From: Erythrocercus mccallii
Lineage: Eukaryota > Chordata > Aves > Passeriformes > Dicruridae
DNA: 64,000 bases
Assembly (NCBI GenBank): GCA_013397435.1
Contig: VZRG01002320.1
Location: forward strand, 44,573-108,572
Reading direction: 5' to 3'
Shown here: piece after piece, positions 11,493-25,100 of the stretch
Numbering within the stretch: position 1 is the stretch's first letter
How the letters are laid out: each line of letters begins with the position of its first letter
The notes under the pieces: generated by a model
The model's input: the letters and a program-made list of their open reading frames with translations, nothing else
Database searches by the model: none
Told to the model about the DNA's origin: nothing
Translations under genes and position numbers: made by a program

Positions 11493-14400
11493 GTAAGGAA
11501 AAGGAGCAGGAGAATGGGCAGGATAAAGGGAAGGTGGCGGTGGCGAGGTCCTGGGCTTGGTTTGGTAGCACTGCCTGGGCGCCGAGAGCAGCTGGGAGCA
11601 GAGGCGGGTCCGTGAGGGAGTTCTGCTGCCGTGGTGTCGCGCTCTGTGGTAGCCGAGCTCAGGCGTGGGCTGCCCTCCTGAGCCCCGGCTCTGGCTCGGC
11701 TNNNNNNNNNNNNNNNNNNNNNNNNNNNNNNNNNNNNNNNNNNNNNNNNNNNNNNNNNNNNNNNNNNNNNNNNNNNNNNNNNNNNNNNNNNNNNNNNNNN
11801 NNNNNNNNNNNNNNNNNNNNNNNNNNNNNNNNNNNNNNNNNNNNNNNNNNNNNNNNNNNNNNNNNNNNNNNNNNNNNNNNNNNNNNNNNNNNNNNNNNNN
11901 NNNNNNNNNNNNNNNNNNNNNNNNNNNNNNNNNNNNNNNNNNNNNNNNNNNNNNNNNNNNNNNNNNNNNNNNNNNNNNNNNNNNNNNNNNNNNNNNNNNN
12001 NNNNNNNNNNNNNNNNNNNNNNNNNNNNNNNNNNNNNNNNNNNNNNNNNNNNNNNNNNNNNNNNNNNNNNNNNNNNNNNNNNNNNNNNNNNNNNNNNNNN
12101 NNNNNNNNNNNNNNNNNNNNNNNNNNNNNNNNNNNNNNNNNNNNNNNNNNNNNNNNNNNNNNNNNNNNNNNNNNNNNNNNNNNNNNNNNNNNNNNNNNNN
12201 NNNNNNNNNNNNNNNNNNNNNNNNNNNNNNNNNNNNNNNNNNNNNNNNNNNNNNNNNNNNNNNNNNCTTCCACTTCATTCACAGACCCGCCCGGACCTCG
12301 GGTCCGAACCTCTTCTGTGCCTCCCTCGGGGTGCAGGGATGGCCCCGAACGCATGCAGTCAATGGATCGTCTTGAACGGAAGTATAACTCCAGGCTCCAA
12401 GTTATGTGCCTTAAAGCACAAATAATACTTTGCACTGAGTTAAACATTTGCCACGTTTTTAAAATGGCATTATATTAAACATTTCTCAAATGTTAACGTG
12501 CCTGCTTAACAAAAGTTCCATTTTACCGTGTAGTAATCAACAAATGAATGGAATCTTTTTCAGGGACTAAAAGGAAGAGGATGTTTATGTACTTATTTAT
12601 TTGTCTTTAATTTTCAAGGGAAACACTTGTTTTTAAAGCAGCAATTTTCTGTATTATGCTGTTAACAGGGTAGCTGAGTGAAACTAATTTAACTCGTTTA
12701 GTGCATGTTGAAAGGGAAGAGAAAATGGTAAAAGCCAGCACAGCTAGTGAAAGTTACACTTACATAATAGTTATAATTTTTAAGTAGGTGTCTTTTATAC
12801 CAAAGGTAGGCAACATTATTTATCTTTAAGTTACAGTGCAAATCCTGTATTGATCATTGCTTTTCATTTTGTCTCTTTCAAACAGTGGCTACTGTAAATA
12901 CGACCAATAGAATAAAAATCCATCCAATAAAAATCCATCTCTTCCCACAGAATTTACGGTCTAATTAGAGAAAAAAGTGCTGGGAAAAAATACTGTAAGC
13001 AAATAGTACAATGTCTTATTAGATTTGGTTAGTTCTGTATTGCACATTTCATTTTATTGTGTGTGTCTGCGTCTGCTTTTGTCTGAGTAAGCTGCTGAGG
13101 GATTAATAAACACATTTAATGGATGGGTAGTAGTTACATGAAAATATTTAAGTGAGAATGGACAGCCACGTAGGCTGTTAAGTCTCTGAATTGAAAATCT
13201 GTGCACAAATCCACAAGGAATATAGACTCTGCAGAGCCAAAGCAGTACTGAAAAGCACCAGTATTGGAAACAAAAAATAGAGGAAGCGACTTTATAATGT
13301 CAGTGCTTAGAGACAAAATGTTAGGAGGAATTTTCGGAGGTAAAATATGGGAGAGGGGTGGGGTGTGGCAGTGTAAGAGTCTACAGCTCAGTTGAAGTGA
13401 CGATTCAAGAAGGCCTTTCTTCTTACAGAAATCAATGAGGAAACAGAGGTAAAATTCAGTTAGAGACAGAACTCCTAGAGAGATTATTTTAGTTTCTCTT
13501 CTGTGAGAGATTTGAGGATAAAATTAGCCTGACTGTAGTTTTCATTGTCAGAGACTGACCTTAAAAAACCCCAAAATCTCACAACCAGTTGAACAACAAA
13601 GCCCTTAAGGAAAAATGTCCAAATTTTTGGCTTGCCCTAGGACAGACTTCCAGTGTGTCACTGAACTAAAAATTCTCTTTGTGCTTTTGCTTTTTCACGT
13701 GTAACAGGAACACAGGAAACTTCCACCTTGCAAGGCTCTTTGAGAGGGAAGTCTGTGAGATGTTCGGTTACTGGTGTGGTGGAGGGACATGGAAATTTTT
13801 ACAATAACTAACAATTCAAACAAATCCAGACAATGCTTTGATATTCTGATGATCTATGTAACAAGTTGCAATCATTACGAAAGCCCATTTTGTTAAAATT
13901 ACTTGTACAAAGTTTTAAAAAATAAATTGTAAGAACGAGTGATTGATAGATTAAACTATAGAATAATATACTTTGGAAATAGAAACCTTGTCAGAGTTTA
14001 CCAAAATACTTAGCAGTTTTGCATAGCATGGAAGTAACCAAAATGGCTGATTGAGTCCAGGAGCATCAACAAGAAGAAAAAAATTGTGTGATGAGGTGAA
14101 TGTGTATGTCTGAGTGGTGTGCCTGCCCAGCAAAAGATGGACTTGTGAGCTCTTTGAGTTCCCATGGAAAACAAAAATAATAACCCAAATTCGTAGAAGA
14201 GTACTTCTTAATATTCAAAGAGATACTGTAGTCAAAAATAGGGGTTTAAATGCTAGAAGCTATGAATGTGACTATGGTAGCAGTAACTCCTCTTGATTTA
14301 CCTCTCTGGCAGTGCCTTCACTGCATGATTTCTACCACAGAGCTATACTTAGGATATACCTGAGTCTGTCTCCACTTCCATGCTGTCAAGATTCACCCAA

Positions 14401-15760
14401 ATAAAATACCTTGTGGTAAAGTAGGCATTGTGTACTGTGCTGTTCTTTGAATGGCAGTGTATTAATTAAAGAAAAGCAACAGTACTCACAGTAGAGCCAC
14501 TGTTCTTGTCATTTAATGATTTAAAAATGTTTCACTGTAACAGAAGAAGCATGTTCTTAATGTCAGGTGGACTTGATTTTATTCTTCCATTCCCTCTTTT
14601 TGGGCAATTGATTTGGCCCTGTGGTAGTTAATATAAAGTAGTAAGTGTGATGTGCATGTCTACAAGGAAAAAAATAGATTGAATAATCAAGATGTACCAA
14701 ATGAAAACTTTTTTTAAAATACTTGCATCATGTTCGTGTGATTGTGAAAAGACCTTATTAATCTAGACAGTTATGTGAAAGACTGATGCTGTTCCAGCGT
14801 CACTCGTGCTTTATATATTTGTATAGAAAACCCTATTCTGGCCTTTCTTAGCAACATTTGAATTTCTTTTCCTCACTGCGCTCGAGCTGTGGTCTGTGGA
14901 CACTCGTTGTAAGAGGGCCATCTAGTGTCTAAGGCTTTTCAGTGCCACCTGTCACCTGTAAGGTAATGGGCAATTCTGCTGAGTGATGGAGCAGAAAAAT
15001 GACTGCATCGCTGCCTTATGTTAAACTCCTATGGAATATTGTAGTAGGAAAAATGTAGCTTTCAACCCACTCTAAAGAAAATTAGTTTGAGTTTTTAATA
15101 TACTGAGAAGATATTAATTTCAGCTTAGCTGCTGTTGAATTTGACTGCTTTAGAGTAGTTGTGTGTTTGAGATGTTCATGTAGTATCATGAGATGAATGT
15201 TTATTTGCTTATGAGTCCTTCAGTTATTATCTCACCCAACTCTAGATTAATTTTTAATACAGAAACCAATATTATTTCCCATTGCTTAAATACCTGCTAT
15301 AAATGCCTTTTAGCAGTTACAAGAAGACAGATGTTTGTATTAGGGAACTGACTGTTGTAGATATGTGCTCAGGAACTTGGGGTTTTTTTTAATAATGCAT
15401 GGTTAATATTGTGGGAGATTTTAATGTAAAAAAAAAACCTTGCTCAAAAACGTTTATGCACATAAAAATTGAAACTGAAACATTTTCTTTAGGTTTTGTT
15501 TGATGTCAGAAATATGCTAAAATGTAAAAAAAATTTACAGAGATCATTTTTGTATCCATGCTCTTGTATGTGAAGAGACAGTGTAGATGTGAAATCATTC
15601 TTTTCTCTCAAAAAAGGTCCTGCCAATTATTCAGGCAGGATGTCTTTGGTAGTGTCTTACGTTAAAATCAGTTGTAGCAGATAGTGGAAGAACCAGTGAT
15701 TTAATTTTTTTTCTTTTTAAATGCTGTTTTATGAATGTCGTACTCTGATTTCTATTTCAG
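11493..15760 (+). other. GSTCD: GSTCD 5' intron
   Basis: This runs from the proposed first-exon donor to the acceptor TCTATTTCAG at 15760. It holds the gap and, after 12267, a short GC-rich tail of the island up to about 12380, then AT-rich sequence. A 16-bp near-tandem AATAAAAATCCATCC occurs near 12910-12940. I recognised no gene or mobile element. Confidence 0.6.
11702..12266. other. Assembly gap (565 N)
   Basis: A run of N follows directly on the GC-rich promoter. It is unsequenced or unassembled, and the stated length may be an estimate. Frames drawn across it are meaningless. Confidence 1.
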
Positions 15761-16192
15761 GAACTTCATCTCAGGAAGAAGATGAAAGATAATGTTGCTG
15801 AAGAACATTTATATTTGGCTTTTTCCCATCAGTACAGGGATAGTATCTTTCCTCTTCATACATCTATCTCACTGTTTTTGCTCTCCTACTGTGACTGCAA
15901 ATTATTTAAAGTTTTTTTAGTGCCGACTGGTGAAGAAGTGGGTGATCAGTGTGTGACAAAAAACCTCACTGGCGATCTTGAGGTCCATTTAATCTCCAGG
16001 TGTCAGCTTCCAGTGGTTGTGCAGAGTTGCAGTTTACCTGCTGTTTTTGTGAAAGATGACAAATTCTGCCGAGCTGGGCTTTCTGTGGTCTTAAGACATA
16101 TAATACAGAAAACATTTGAGGCAGATCCATCCAAAAAGGATGTTTTGGAACTCCTGGGCTTTAAGAAGACCTGCTTAAAAGCCTGTGCTGAA
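15761..16192 (+). CDS. GSTCD: GSTCD coding exon 1
   Basis: The acceptor is TCTATTTCAG|GAAC. Twenty-one untranslated bases precede ATG at 15782 (AAG before the ATG, so A at -3). It encodes residues 1-137, from MKDNVAEEHLYLAFSHQ to LLGFKKTCLKACAE, and contains the hallmark LSYCDCK and FCRAGLSVVLRHIIQK blocks. The donor is GAA|GTAAGT in phase 0. Shortly past the donor the frame stops. Confidence 0.96.
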
Positions 16193-19100
16193 GTAAGTGT
16201 GTCTCTCTCTTAGATGCATTGGTTAGTTTTTTAATAAGCATTAAATGCTCTGAAGTAGACTCTTAATATTGATGTCAAGTAAGTTCTTTTAGTAAAAAAC
16301 TTAATTTGCTTAGAAAATGCAATTTCCTTTATGGAGAGGTACTTGTATTTTGGCACAAAGATGAAAAATTATTTTTGAAGATACTACTTTTTAGCAGCAC
16401 AAAAAGAACCTTAATGTTAAAAAGTAGGTCAGATCTTTGTTTCACATCTAGCAGTATAAATGAGTTATAAAGTTTGAAGTAAACTAAGAAATAGCTAATT
16501 TCTTGCTAATTTTGATTTCAAGAGCACTGTATGTTGTTAGCCTTCACTGTCAAGGGGGCTTTTGTTTAGCTTATCCTCACCAGGCTGTCCAGTGTCTTTT
16601 CAGCAGAGTGGCTACCTGGCCAGGTGGTCAGCCTCTGCCATTCCAGGGAATAAGCCCCTCCTAGGTGTGGAATATTCTGAGTTTCACATGAGTTCTCTCA
16701 GCTCATTCTCTAGTCTGTGCAGACTTGTATGAATAGCAGCTCTACCTTGGAGTTTTTTGGGAATTTGTTGTCTGCTCTTCTCAATTCCCTGTCATCCTTG
16801 ACGGGAGTGTATTCCAGGTAAAGATGATGAAATGGGATAGGCCTCAGCATAGATCCTTAAAGATTTCCACTACTAGCTGGCCTCCAGGTAGAGTGTGAAC
16901 TATTAACCAACACTACCCTTTGAGTTGAGATGTCAGCCCATTTATCACAGAGCAGGTTACTCACCTGGCAGCTCATCCATCTAGACTTGCCTTCCTCCTG
17001 CCTCAGGAGGCTGAACTCCACCCTGGCATGATTGCTATTTCCATGGTTGCCATTGATTACTTTGCCTTCAACTCAGTGCTCAGCTTTGTTTCTTATGAAT
17101 TTTACGGCCACCCTAATTTTATGTCAATAAAAAGCAAATAAAAACGTGCTGTACTGGATAACTGTTCTGTTATATATAAGATCTAGCTTCCTAACTCTGC
17201 TGCTGTAAAAGCAATACAGAAATATCTGAGTTTCTAAGATTAACAAAGAATGTATTTAAAGCTGGAATTCCTTTGTTTGAAGTGATTGAGTAACCAAAGT
17301 AACCAAGTTACTCTGGGTTTCGTTTCTCTTTCTGTAGAGACCTTCATTATGTAAATTTATTTGACAGGTTAGCCAGTGGACCAGGCTCTGTGAGATCAGC
17401 ATACCTCTGGCTGTTGAAAGATTTTTGACAGCCTCTCCTGAGCACTGCCAGGCTATTCCTCCTGACATTTTACTGTTCGAAAGGAAGCTTGGGGAACCTG
17501 TCCGGGTACATAATGATGACAAAATTCGAAGGCACAAACTTCAACAACAGAAGGCAGGTGCCAAGGCTGCAGTGCCTGTGCTTGGTGAAGAAGCAGCAGA
17601 GGAATTAAAACCAGGGGAAGTCCATGAACATCCACCCTCAAGTTTGGAACTGAGTGTAGCTTTCTCTAAACTACTTGCCCAGGAAGCACCAGATGCAATC
17701 AACAGGGAAGCTCCTCACATCAGGAGAACAAAAACCTCTGACCTTCCGGTCTTGGACCATGTTTTTGCAGAAGGGCTTTATTTTACTGTGGCAGATCTAG
17801 TGCTTTTGCCATGCATCCATCAGTTCTTGGTAAGCTGACAAATTCTGCAAATATTAACTAGTGTACGTGTATGTTTTTTAAGAGCCTAAAAGTTGTAAAA
17901 TACATTAATTTGAGACTTATTGTGGTGTTTGCAATGTGACCTTAACCCGAAATCAAGTATTTGTCTTGTTATTGTACAAACACCAAGAACAGGGATTGGT
18001 GAGGTCGCTAAAGTTACTTCTAGATACAGAGCATATCAATGATCAGTAAACACTGTTAACTGTTAAAATATTATACGGAAATATTTTGGCACCAATTTGC
18101 CCAGAAAATCATAAATTAAAAATACTAGTACAGGTGACTTGAGCTCAACTTAAAAACTAGTTCTACAGTGGGAAAATCTTCTGTGGAAAGGCTGTGCAAG
18201 GGTCTTGCTCAGCACAATCTGTGTACTTAGTTTTATGAGGGTAGATACACAGGAGAGATTTAAGGAAATGACAACTATGTCTTTATTTCCCATCACAGTA
18301 AAATGATACAATGAGTTTGCCTCCTTCCAGTATTCCTGCAGTTATTCTATGACATTTATGGCTAAGCTGGTGTCTGTTCCAGGAACATTTTGATTTTGCA
18401 AGTTGGTTTGCCAAATTTCCCTTATGGTGTTTGAAAACAAATGGAATTCTTGGAGAAGATGCTGTTGGTCAGATTGAGGATAACAATCTCGAAAATCAGG
18501 ATAAGGACTATCAAGTACTAATAGCGTGACAAATGTCCACTTTATAACTTCTTTAACCAATATCATCATCCTCAGTGGATTTCTATATGATGATAGCAAT
18601 ATGCTGCCTTTGAATTGAGATGATGAGTTATTTTAGAGTAATGCTTCTTTATTCACATCTGCTTTGTTTGTTTTGCAAATTACATAATTGGAGATGAATA
18701 GCAACTTCTGTATGAATGATACTAAACAAAAGTATTAAGACAAAATGCTTTCTTATTATATAAAAAACTTTAATGTATTTCAGTCTTTGTTTTGCCAAGA
18801 CCTTTTTAAATAAGAGCATAACTTTTCACAGTAATACTTGATTTACTGGTGCTAGGCATGAGAAGATTTTTGCGTCAGATGCGTAATTGTTTACAGCAAT
18901 GTAGTTGGAATATTTCTGTGGATGTACTGTAAGCAGCTGAAAATTTTGTATTTATTGACTTTTTATATGTTACCTTTGAGCCCTGGTGTTCTGCAGCTCA
19001 TGAACTAGGTATTTTACAGTACACTTGTGTTAGCTCACACTAAGGATTGCCCTGAAAACCTGGCTTTCATTTTCATTATTTCCTAGTTTACAAGAGCTCT

Positions 19101-22100
19101 GGGTTAATGTTTGTTTATTTCTGTTCTCTGGTGAATGATGATTTTCTAAGCAATTATACCTTGATGCCCACAATTGTCATCAAAATTGAAAAACTTGCAT
19201 CTCAAAGCTTCTTGCAGGCAGTGAGTTGAAACTGCTCTTGTTATGGAAGTCCCAGAGTTTAATTCTGTATTAAAGTGTTATTTGTTACTTGTATAACTGG
19301 GCTTCCTGGATGGTGTTTAAAAAAAACCACTGTAGTTGCATTTCCACTTTGAATTAAGGGTGTGAATAATAATGAAGTCTTAAGTGAGTGTGTGTCTGGA
19401 AAATATCATCCTAAAAATGAGAGGAGACCTGACTAGCTGATTGGAATTATAATTACCAAAAGTAAGATAATGAAGCTGAAGGGTTGTTTTTCATTACCTC
19501 ATTTGATTGCTGTTATCATTCTGAGGTTACCTTTGTTATGCTTTCTATTAGTTGTAACTGTTGAAAATTAATAGAAGTATAACAAAAGCTCAGTTCCTCA
19601 TCAGGGAAAAACCACTATTCACTTTTTAAAATACAATTTAGAACACTTGATAACAAATGTAACTGTGCCTCTTAGAATTGCTTTCTTCTTCCTTAACTAA
19701 ATTAATATGGTTTTGCCTGTGTTCCTATTAGGATATTAAATTAGATACTAAAGTTGCACAGTTCATCCTTCTTTTGCTCCTTTAGCTGTTGCTAATTACT
19801 TCTGATTACCCTAAGCATATTATAAACACAGCATGCAGGAGAGCTGTTGGAAATTATGTGTCATTCCAAGTGTTCTTTACCAATTTCTATCACCACACTA
19901 TGGATTGATCTGGGGAAGAATATTGATTTTGCGTGGCCTTTTCTGCCTGTTCCTGTAATTGTGGTTTTTCATTTTCTGTTAAAAGCAGGCACAGCATCAC
20001 AGAATAGTTGAAGTTGGAATAATTGAAGCTGGAAATCACATTTGCAGCTCATCTTCTCTAACCACCCTGCTCAGAGCAGGGTCAGCTAGAGCTGGTTGCC
20101 CAGGATCGTGTCCAGTCATATTTTGAGTGTTTCTAAGGAGACTTCACAACCTTTTCTGTAAGAGGATGATCTCCATTGTTCTAGAACATTTGGGAATATA
20201 AACAAAAGTTATTTAATTTCATCAAATGCATCCTTTTTAAAAGTAGCTGGACTTCCTCTTAAAAAGTGATTTGGGTATATATTGTTTTTAATACGTGTAA
20301 CATATTCTTACTTAAAAAATGTTTTTATTTCATTTTTTACACTTAAAATACTAGTTTCTATTGGAGGCCACATAACTCATAATCACATACACTTAATTCA
20401 GAAAAGAAATACACTAGTTACCGATATTGTATAAAAATATGAACTTAAGATTCTAAAAAGTAATACATGATTAAATAAAAATATTCAGTACTAATTAAAA
20501 AAAAGCCACAGATTTAGTGCAAAGACTTGAGTAAAGACCAGGGATGATGTATGTCTGTTACCACATAGTCAAAGGTATTTCAGGCTTGTTCAGTTCCCAG
20601 CAAAACAGCTGTTGGTGGATGAGCTTTTAAGGGGTACTTGTGGGAAAGACCATTCAAGTACTGTAATGTCATGCTTAGAGTTCAGTATTCATTGCAAATT
20701 ACTGCATTGGGGTTTTTTGTTGAACAACCAACCAAAACAAATCATTCTTATGTTAGGATATAGGACTTACTTAAGAGTATTATTTATATAGAGTTTTCCT
20801 GTTACTGACTAAAAGTATGATTAAAATTGGTCAGGTAAACATTTTCATCCTATTAAGCAAATGGGAATTGCAGATAAAGTCTAAATGGCCAACTGGCAAT
20901 TCCACCTGGAGCTCTCAACCAGCTGATTTCTGTGTTGCCATCATGCTGTGAGTGTGTCTGCTCAGCATGGAGCTGAGCTCACTCCTGTAGTTCGTGCCTT
21001 TGGTGGCTTGTAGCAAGAAATTTACTGGAGCCACTAACCTCCTCATTTTATTATTCTAGGTCTCCAGCAAGAAACAAGGCAAAAATCTTGTAGACTTGCC
21101 ACTGATATCCGGTTGGTATCGAAGAGTTCAAGAAGTACCTGGAGTAAAGAAAGCTGCTGGCAAATGCAACATGGAGCTTCTCCAGCTTCCAGAGTTGATG
21201 TCTGCTCCCAAGGAACAGCTACAGAACTCCGCTTCAGTTCCTGATGAGTTGGAGGAGGATAATGAAGACAGTCATTTTATAGGTGGTCCAAGGCCAACCA
21301 TGACTAAGTTAATGGTAATTTAAGCTTTGTAATGAGTTATTTTTATAACCATGTTTGCTTGATTTGGAGTAGGTAGAATTTATTAGAATTACAAGCTAAT
21401 TTTGACAGCCTGGAACAGTTTAATGCCCTTTGTTTTTCTTAAATCTGATGCACATTGGCTTAGAAGTGATTCTGCTTTTTTCTTCTCATCTGATATTTGA
21501 TTGATTCAGGAATTGGGCAAAGATAGGACTGCTGGAGGCTTATCAATAATTCTGAATAATCAAAGAAACTTTTTGTTTGAACTGCAATATTGTATTTCTC
21601 TGTTGCTTTTATGTTTGGCTTCATTATCCAACCTTTTCTATTGGTTTGTTTTTTGGGTTTTTTTCTGCTTAATTAAAGCTTTGAACATCTCGGAACCCTA
21701 ATGAGTTTTGTTCAAGAAAACTGTCCATCATGTTCCATAATTCAATATTTTTTGCATAGAAGCTGACAGCATTTCCTAAAAAAAATTAGCAGGGCTTTTT
21801 TGTCAGAATGAGAGAAATACATAATTTGAATGTTGTATAATGTAGAGTCATCTGCCTGTTCAGTTTCACCTAGACTGACAGTGTTGCAATTTGATCTGAT
21901 GCCATTAAATTTAGTGAGAATTTTGATACCATCTTAAGTGGGTAAAGGATCTTAATTTATTTTTTTCCTGCTTTCATGCAGGAAAATGGAATTGAAGCAA
22001 GGTTTTCTCCTCATCCATGCCCCAACTGGACCCTGGATTGGACCAGTCTTCCATCTGCAGTCAGTCCTGGGGAAGGTGAGGGTTTGTATGTCTGTGTATG

Positions 22101-25100
22101 TATTTAACAGGGTCTTCTTCTGGTGAAGCTACTTTACCGTTTCATGAGCAAATATGCCAGTTTTCAGCATGTTTCAGAGCTAAGACAGGTAAGCAATTTC
22201 AAATCTGTATTAAAATTCAGTCTGTTTGTGACACATGGTGATGTAACTTCCCTCAGGTCATCAACAGCTGATGAGCAAACTGGGAACAAAAAAGGATTGG
22301 CCTTGATTTCAGTCAGCAGTTGACACAACCCAAAAATCCTAACCAAGCTCAGTGCTTGGTTGTGTTGAGTTTTCCATAGGAGTGAAGGCATCCATAGATA
22401 GCTTCCACAGGAATAACATTACTGTGGTTGTCAGTATGTATAGATAATAAAAAGAGGATGGCAGGTCAGAATATAAAAGTGTAGGTGGTCACAACGTGAG
22501 ACAGAAGGAAAATGAGATACATCATGTGATTATTTTCCTGTACTGATGTATGTCATCATAGGAAATGTTTTCTATTTTTCCCTAGCAATGCAGAGGCTGA
22601 AAATTTTGGGAAGAGGGGCTTGTTGAAATAAGACTGTTGAATGGAAATACAATGCTACTGCTGATTATGTGTGAGGTTTGGGAAAGAGGAGATCATATAC
22701 TTTTTGTGACCAACAAAGAAATGCAACATCTTCTCAGGCTTTTATTAGGCCGCATCAGAAAGGGGGTTTTATTCCTTTTTGGAACTTCAGTCAGTAGCGG
22801 AGTCTTGCTTGTATTCCTGGTCCTGTGTGTGTGAATGGATTCATGGTCTTCAGGTTCATTTCCTACTCACTGCAAAGGCTTTGTGGATATTAAGATCAGT
22901 TTGGCTGGATATGATTAGAGGTGCTTCCTTTAGGCTCATCCAAAGCACATTAAAGGGAGGGGGAAAGTGTGTGAATGTGGGGTTGGACAGTGATAACCCT
23001 TGTTGCTGCTTTGTTACTCTGAGGTTATATGGAGATAGAAGCCTTTGGTACTGTCACATTTTTTCATCAAACATTGTGTTCCCTGTGAAACAAACAAAAA
23101 AAAAATAGATTTTTTTTTTAAACAGGCATTGATTTTTTTTCTTTAAAACAGCTTTTTATTTACTGACTTTAAATCCAACTGTGAAATTCAAGAATGAGAA
23201 GTAACTGACCTACAGTCTTACAAACCCTTACTACTTTTCTCATGAGTTGAAATACTTGTTAAGCAGGAAGTAAAAGAACTTAAAAGAAGAGCCTTTTTTG
23301 TGGTATTTTATCTGAAATCAACCATTGTTTCAGTAACAGTATGCATGAGATGGTATTTACTTACAGAGTAGAACAAAGCTTACATTTGTAATTTAGAAAT
23401 ATCTTTGAAATTTAAGTACCTTTGAATAACAGAGGCTAGAACAATAACACAGGGCATAATGTTTCAGTTCTGTGGAATTAACTGATATTTTGGTTAAATA
23501 GTCTTAGTGGCTACCAAACAACCCTGCTGAAGGATCCGTGTTAGTTCAGCTTCCAGAACTGTTATTAAGGCAAGGATACTTTATTGCAGCGTGGCCTCTC
23601 AAGAGAGGAAGAAGAAAATTTTGAAAATTTTCTAACCTTCATCATAAATAAAATTAGCTTTAATGAAAGTAACAGCACTTACTGATGTAATTATCTTCTA
23701 CCCAATATAAAAGTTTGTGACTTTGTGTCCATGTTGAAGTTGTTCTTAATTGCTCATAGAACTGAATAATATTATAATTGTGGAATAAATGGTGTAGTAT
23801 ATGCAGAATTACTTGATTTGAAATTGTCAAAATTGATTCAATATATCCAGGTTGTTTCTGGGACTTTTTTTGAGACTAGGTCACTCTTATTTTGTTCTGC
23901 TTTTTATATTGGTATGACCTTTTGAATATTTTGACGTGAAAGATGCTTTCCAAGTTGAGAATACATTATGCTTAAAAACCAAAGATACTTTAGGGAATCA
24001 GACATTTTATGAAAACTGCTAATCAAGAGGTGCAAATTGTGTATTTTACTTTAAAAGTTAAAAGCAACTGTGTTTTTAAAATTAAATCCAGACAGTCATT
24101 TATTCTGTAAAACAAAAAGAGTTAAAAGAAACACTTTAAAGTTCTCTATTTCCCTTTCAAGCCTGTCAGAACTTTTTGAGAGACTTTGAAGATTTTTTTA
24201 ATAGTGTTTTAGCCTATTTCAGTGTCTCAGGCATCCTGAAGCAGGAACTCATCCTTCTTCTTCATCTAATTTTTTCATATCAGAGAGCTCTTTGCCTGCA
24301 AGCCACATGGGTGTAACAATCCAAGGGAAACTCAACTGAAGCTGCTTCCCATTAACTTCTCCTTAAAGTTACAGTTTTGCTGAACTCACTTAAGTTTAAA
24401 CCATATTTATGTGTGCATTAGATTTTGCACTTCAAGATCTGGAAGATCTGTGATGGCAGTAGAGCCAGGTTGCCTCATATTCTTGATACGTACTTGAGAA
24501 GTAAATAATTTTCAGTAACAAAGAGAAAGCAGAAGTGCTCATTTTTGTAATATAGGCAATATTAGTATATCTTATTTTACTGGCTTGCCTTAAAAAGGAT
24601 ATTCTTGCAAAGCTTCATATTTCATATGTGACTTCTTAGGATCTTTTGACTGTTCAGGGATATAATGTTGCATAGTTGGCCTGAGGACAATTTTTGTGGA
24701 AGTTTGAATGCAATTACTAATTTTTAGACAAAAAAATTCTTCAGGTTTAACTGGAAATAATAACTTAAGCATGTCACCAAACCAGATAACTCATGGATGA
24801 CAGTGTACATTGTTCCTACTGTTACTGTGCCCTTTTTCTTTTGTGATTGTCATGGGTTACCAAGCAAAACAAGGGAAGGGAATGAATTATTTTATATTTT
24901 TTTAATGCCTACTTGGAGACAAGAGGCAAAGCTATTATATGTTAAAGTTCAATTAGTATGTGATAATGATTTTTAGGCACAATGATTTATGTGCGCCTAA
25001 AATGAATGCTCTTTGAAAACATAGCTGGTTTCCATGCCTCATGAAATCAATGCATATGTATTATAAGGAATACAAGTTCAGTATCTTTATATTTGCTTGA

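Larger units (their letters stand above)
11290..11500. promoter_or_regulatory. Shared divergent promoter of INTS12 and GSTCD (CpG island core)
   Basis: The segment is extremely GC- and CpG-rich in an otherwise AT-rich window. It lies between the divergent genes, has GC boxes (GGGGCGG near 11459 and again near 11470) and GGAAG ETS-type cores, and no TATA box was seen. Candidate donors for each gene's untranslated first exon flank it: minus strand CTGCG|GTGAGA at 11317 and plus strand CCGGG|GTAAGG at 11492. Head-to-head INTS12/GSTCD with neighbouring start sites is known from human. Exact start sites cannot be read from sequence, and part of the island is lost in the adjacent gap. Confidence 0.75.

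Noticed and set aside
10945..12447. Long Pro-, Gly- or Glu-rich frames on the minus strand through the promoter
   Set aside because: These are translations of the polypyrimidine tract, the GGCGGA repeat and N. All six frames look alike in composition, so none is supported.
10616..12478. 620-codon plus-strand frame across the promoter and the gap
   Set aside because: It is created by stop-free low-complexity CT-rich sequence and the run of N. The minisatellite period is not a multiple of three and there is no domain.
12910..12940. Near-tandem AATAAAAATCCATCC pair as polyadenylation signal
   Set aside because: It is in the GSTCD 5' intron, and the only gene read on plus here continues well past it.
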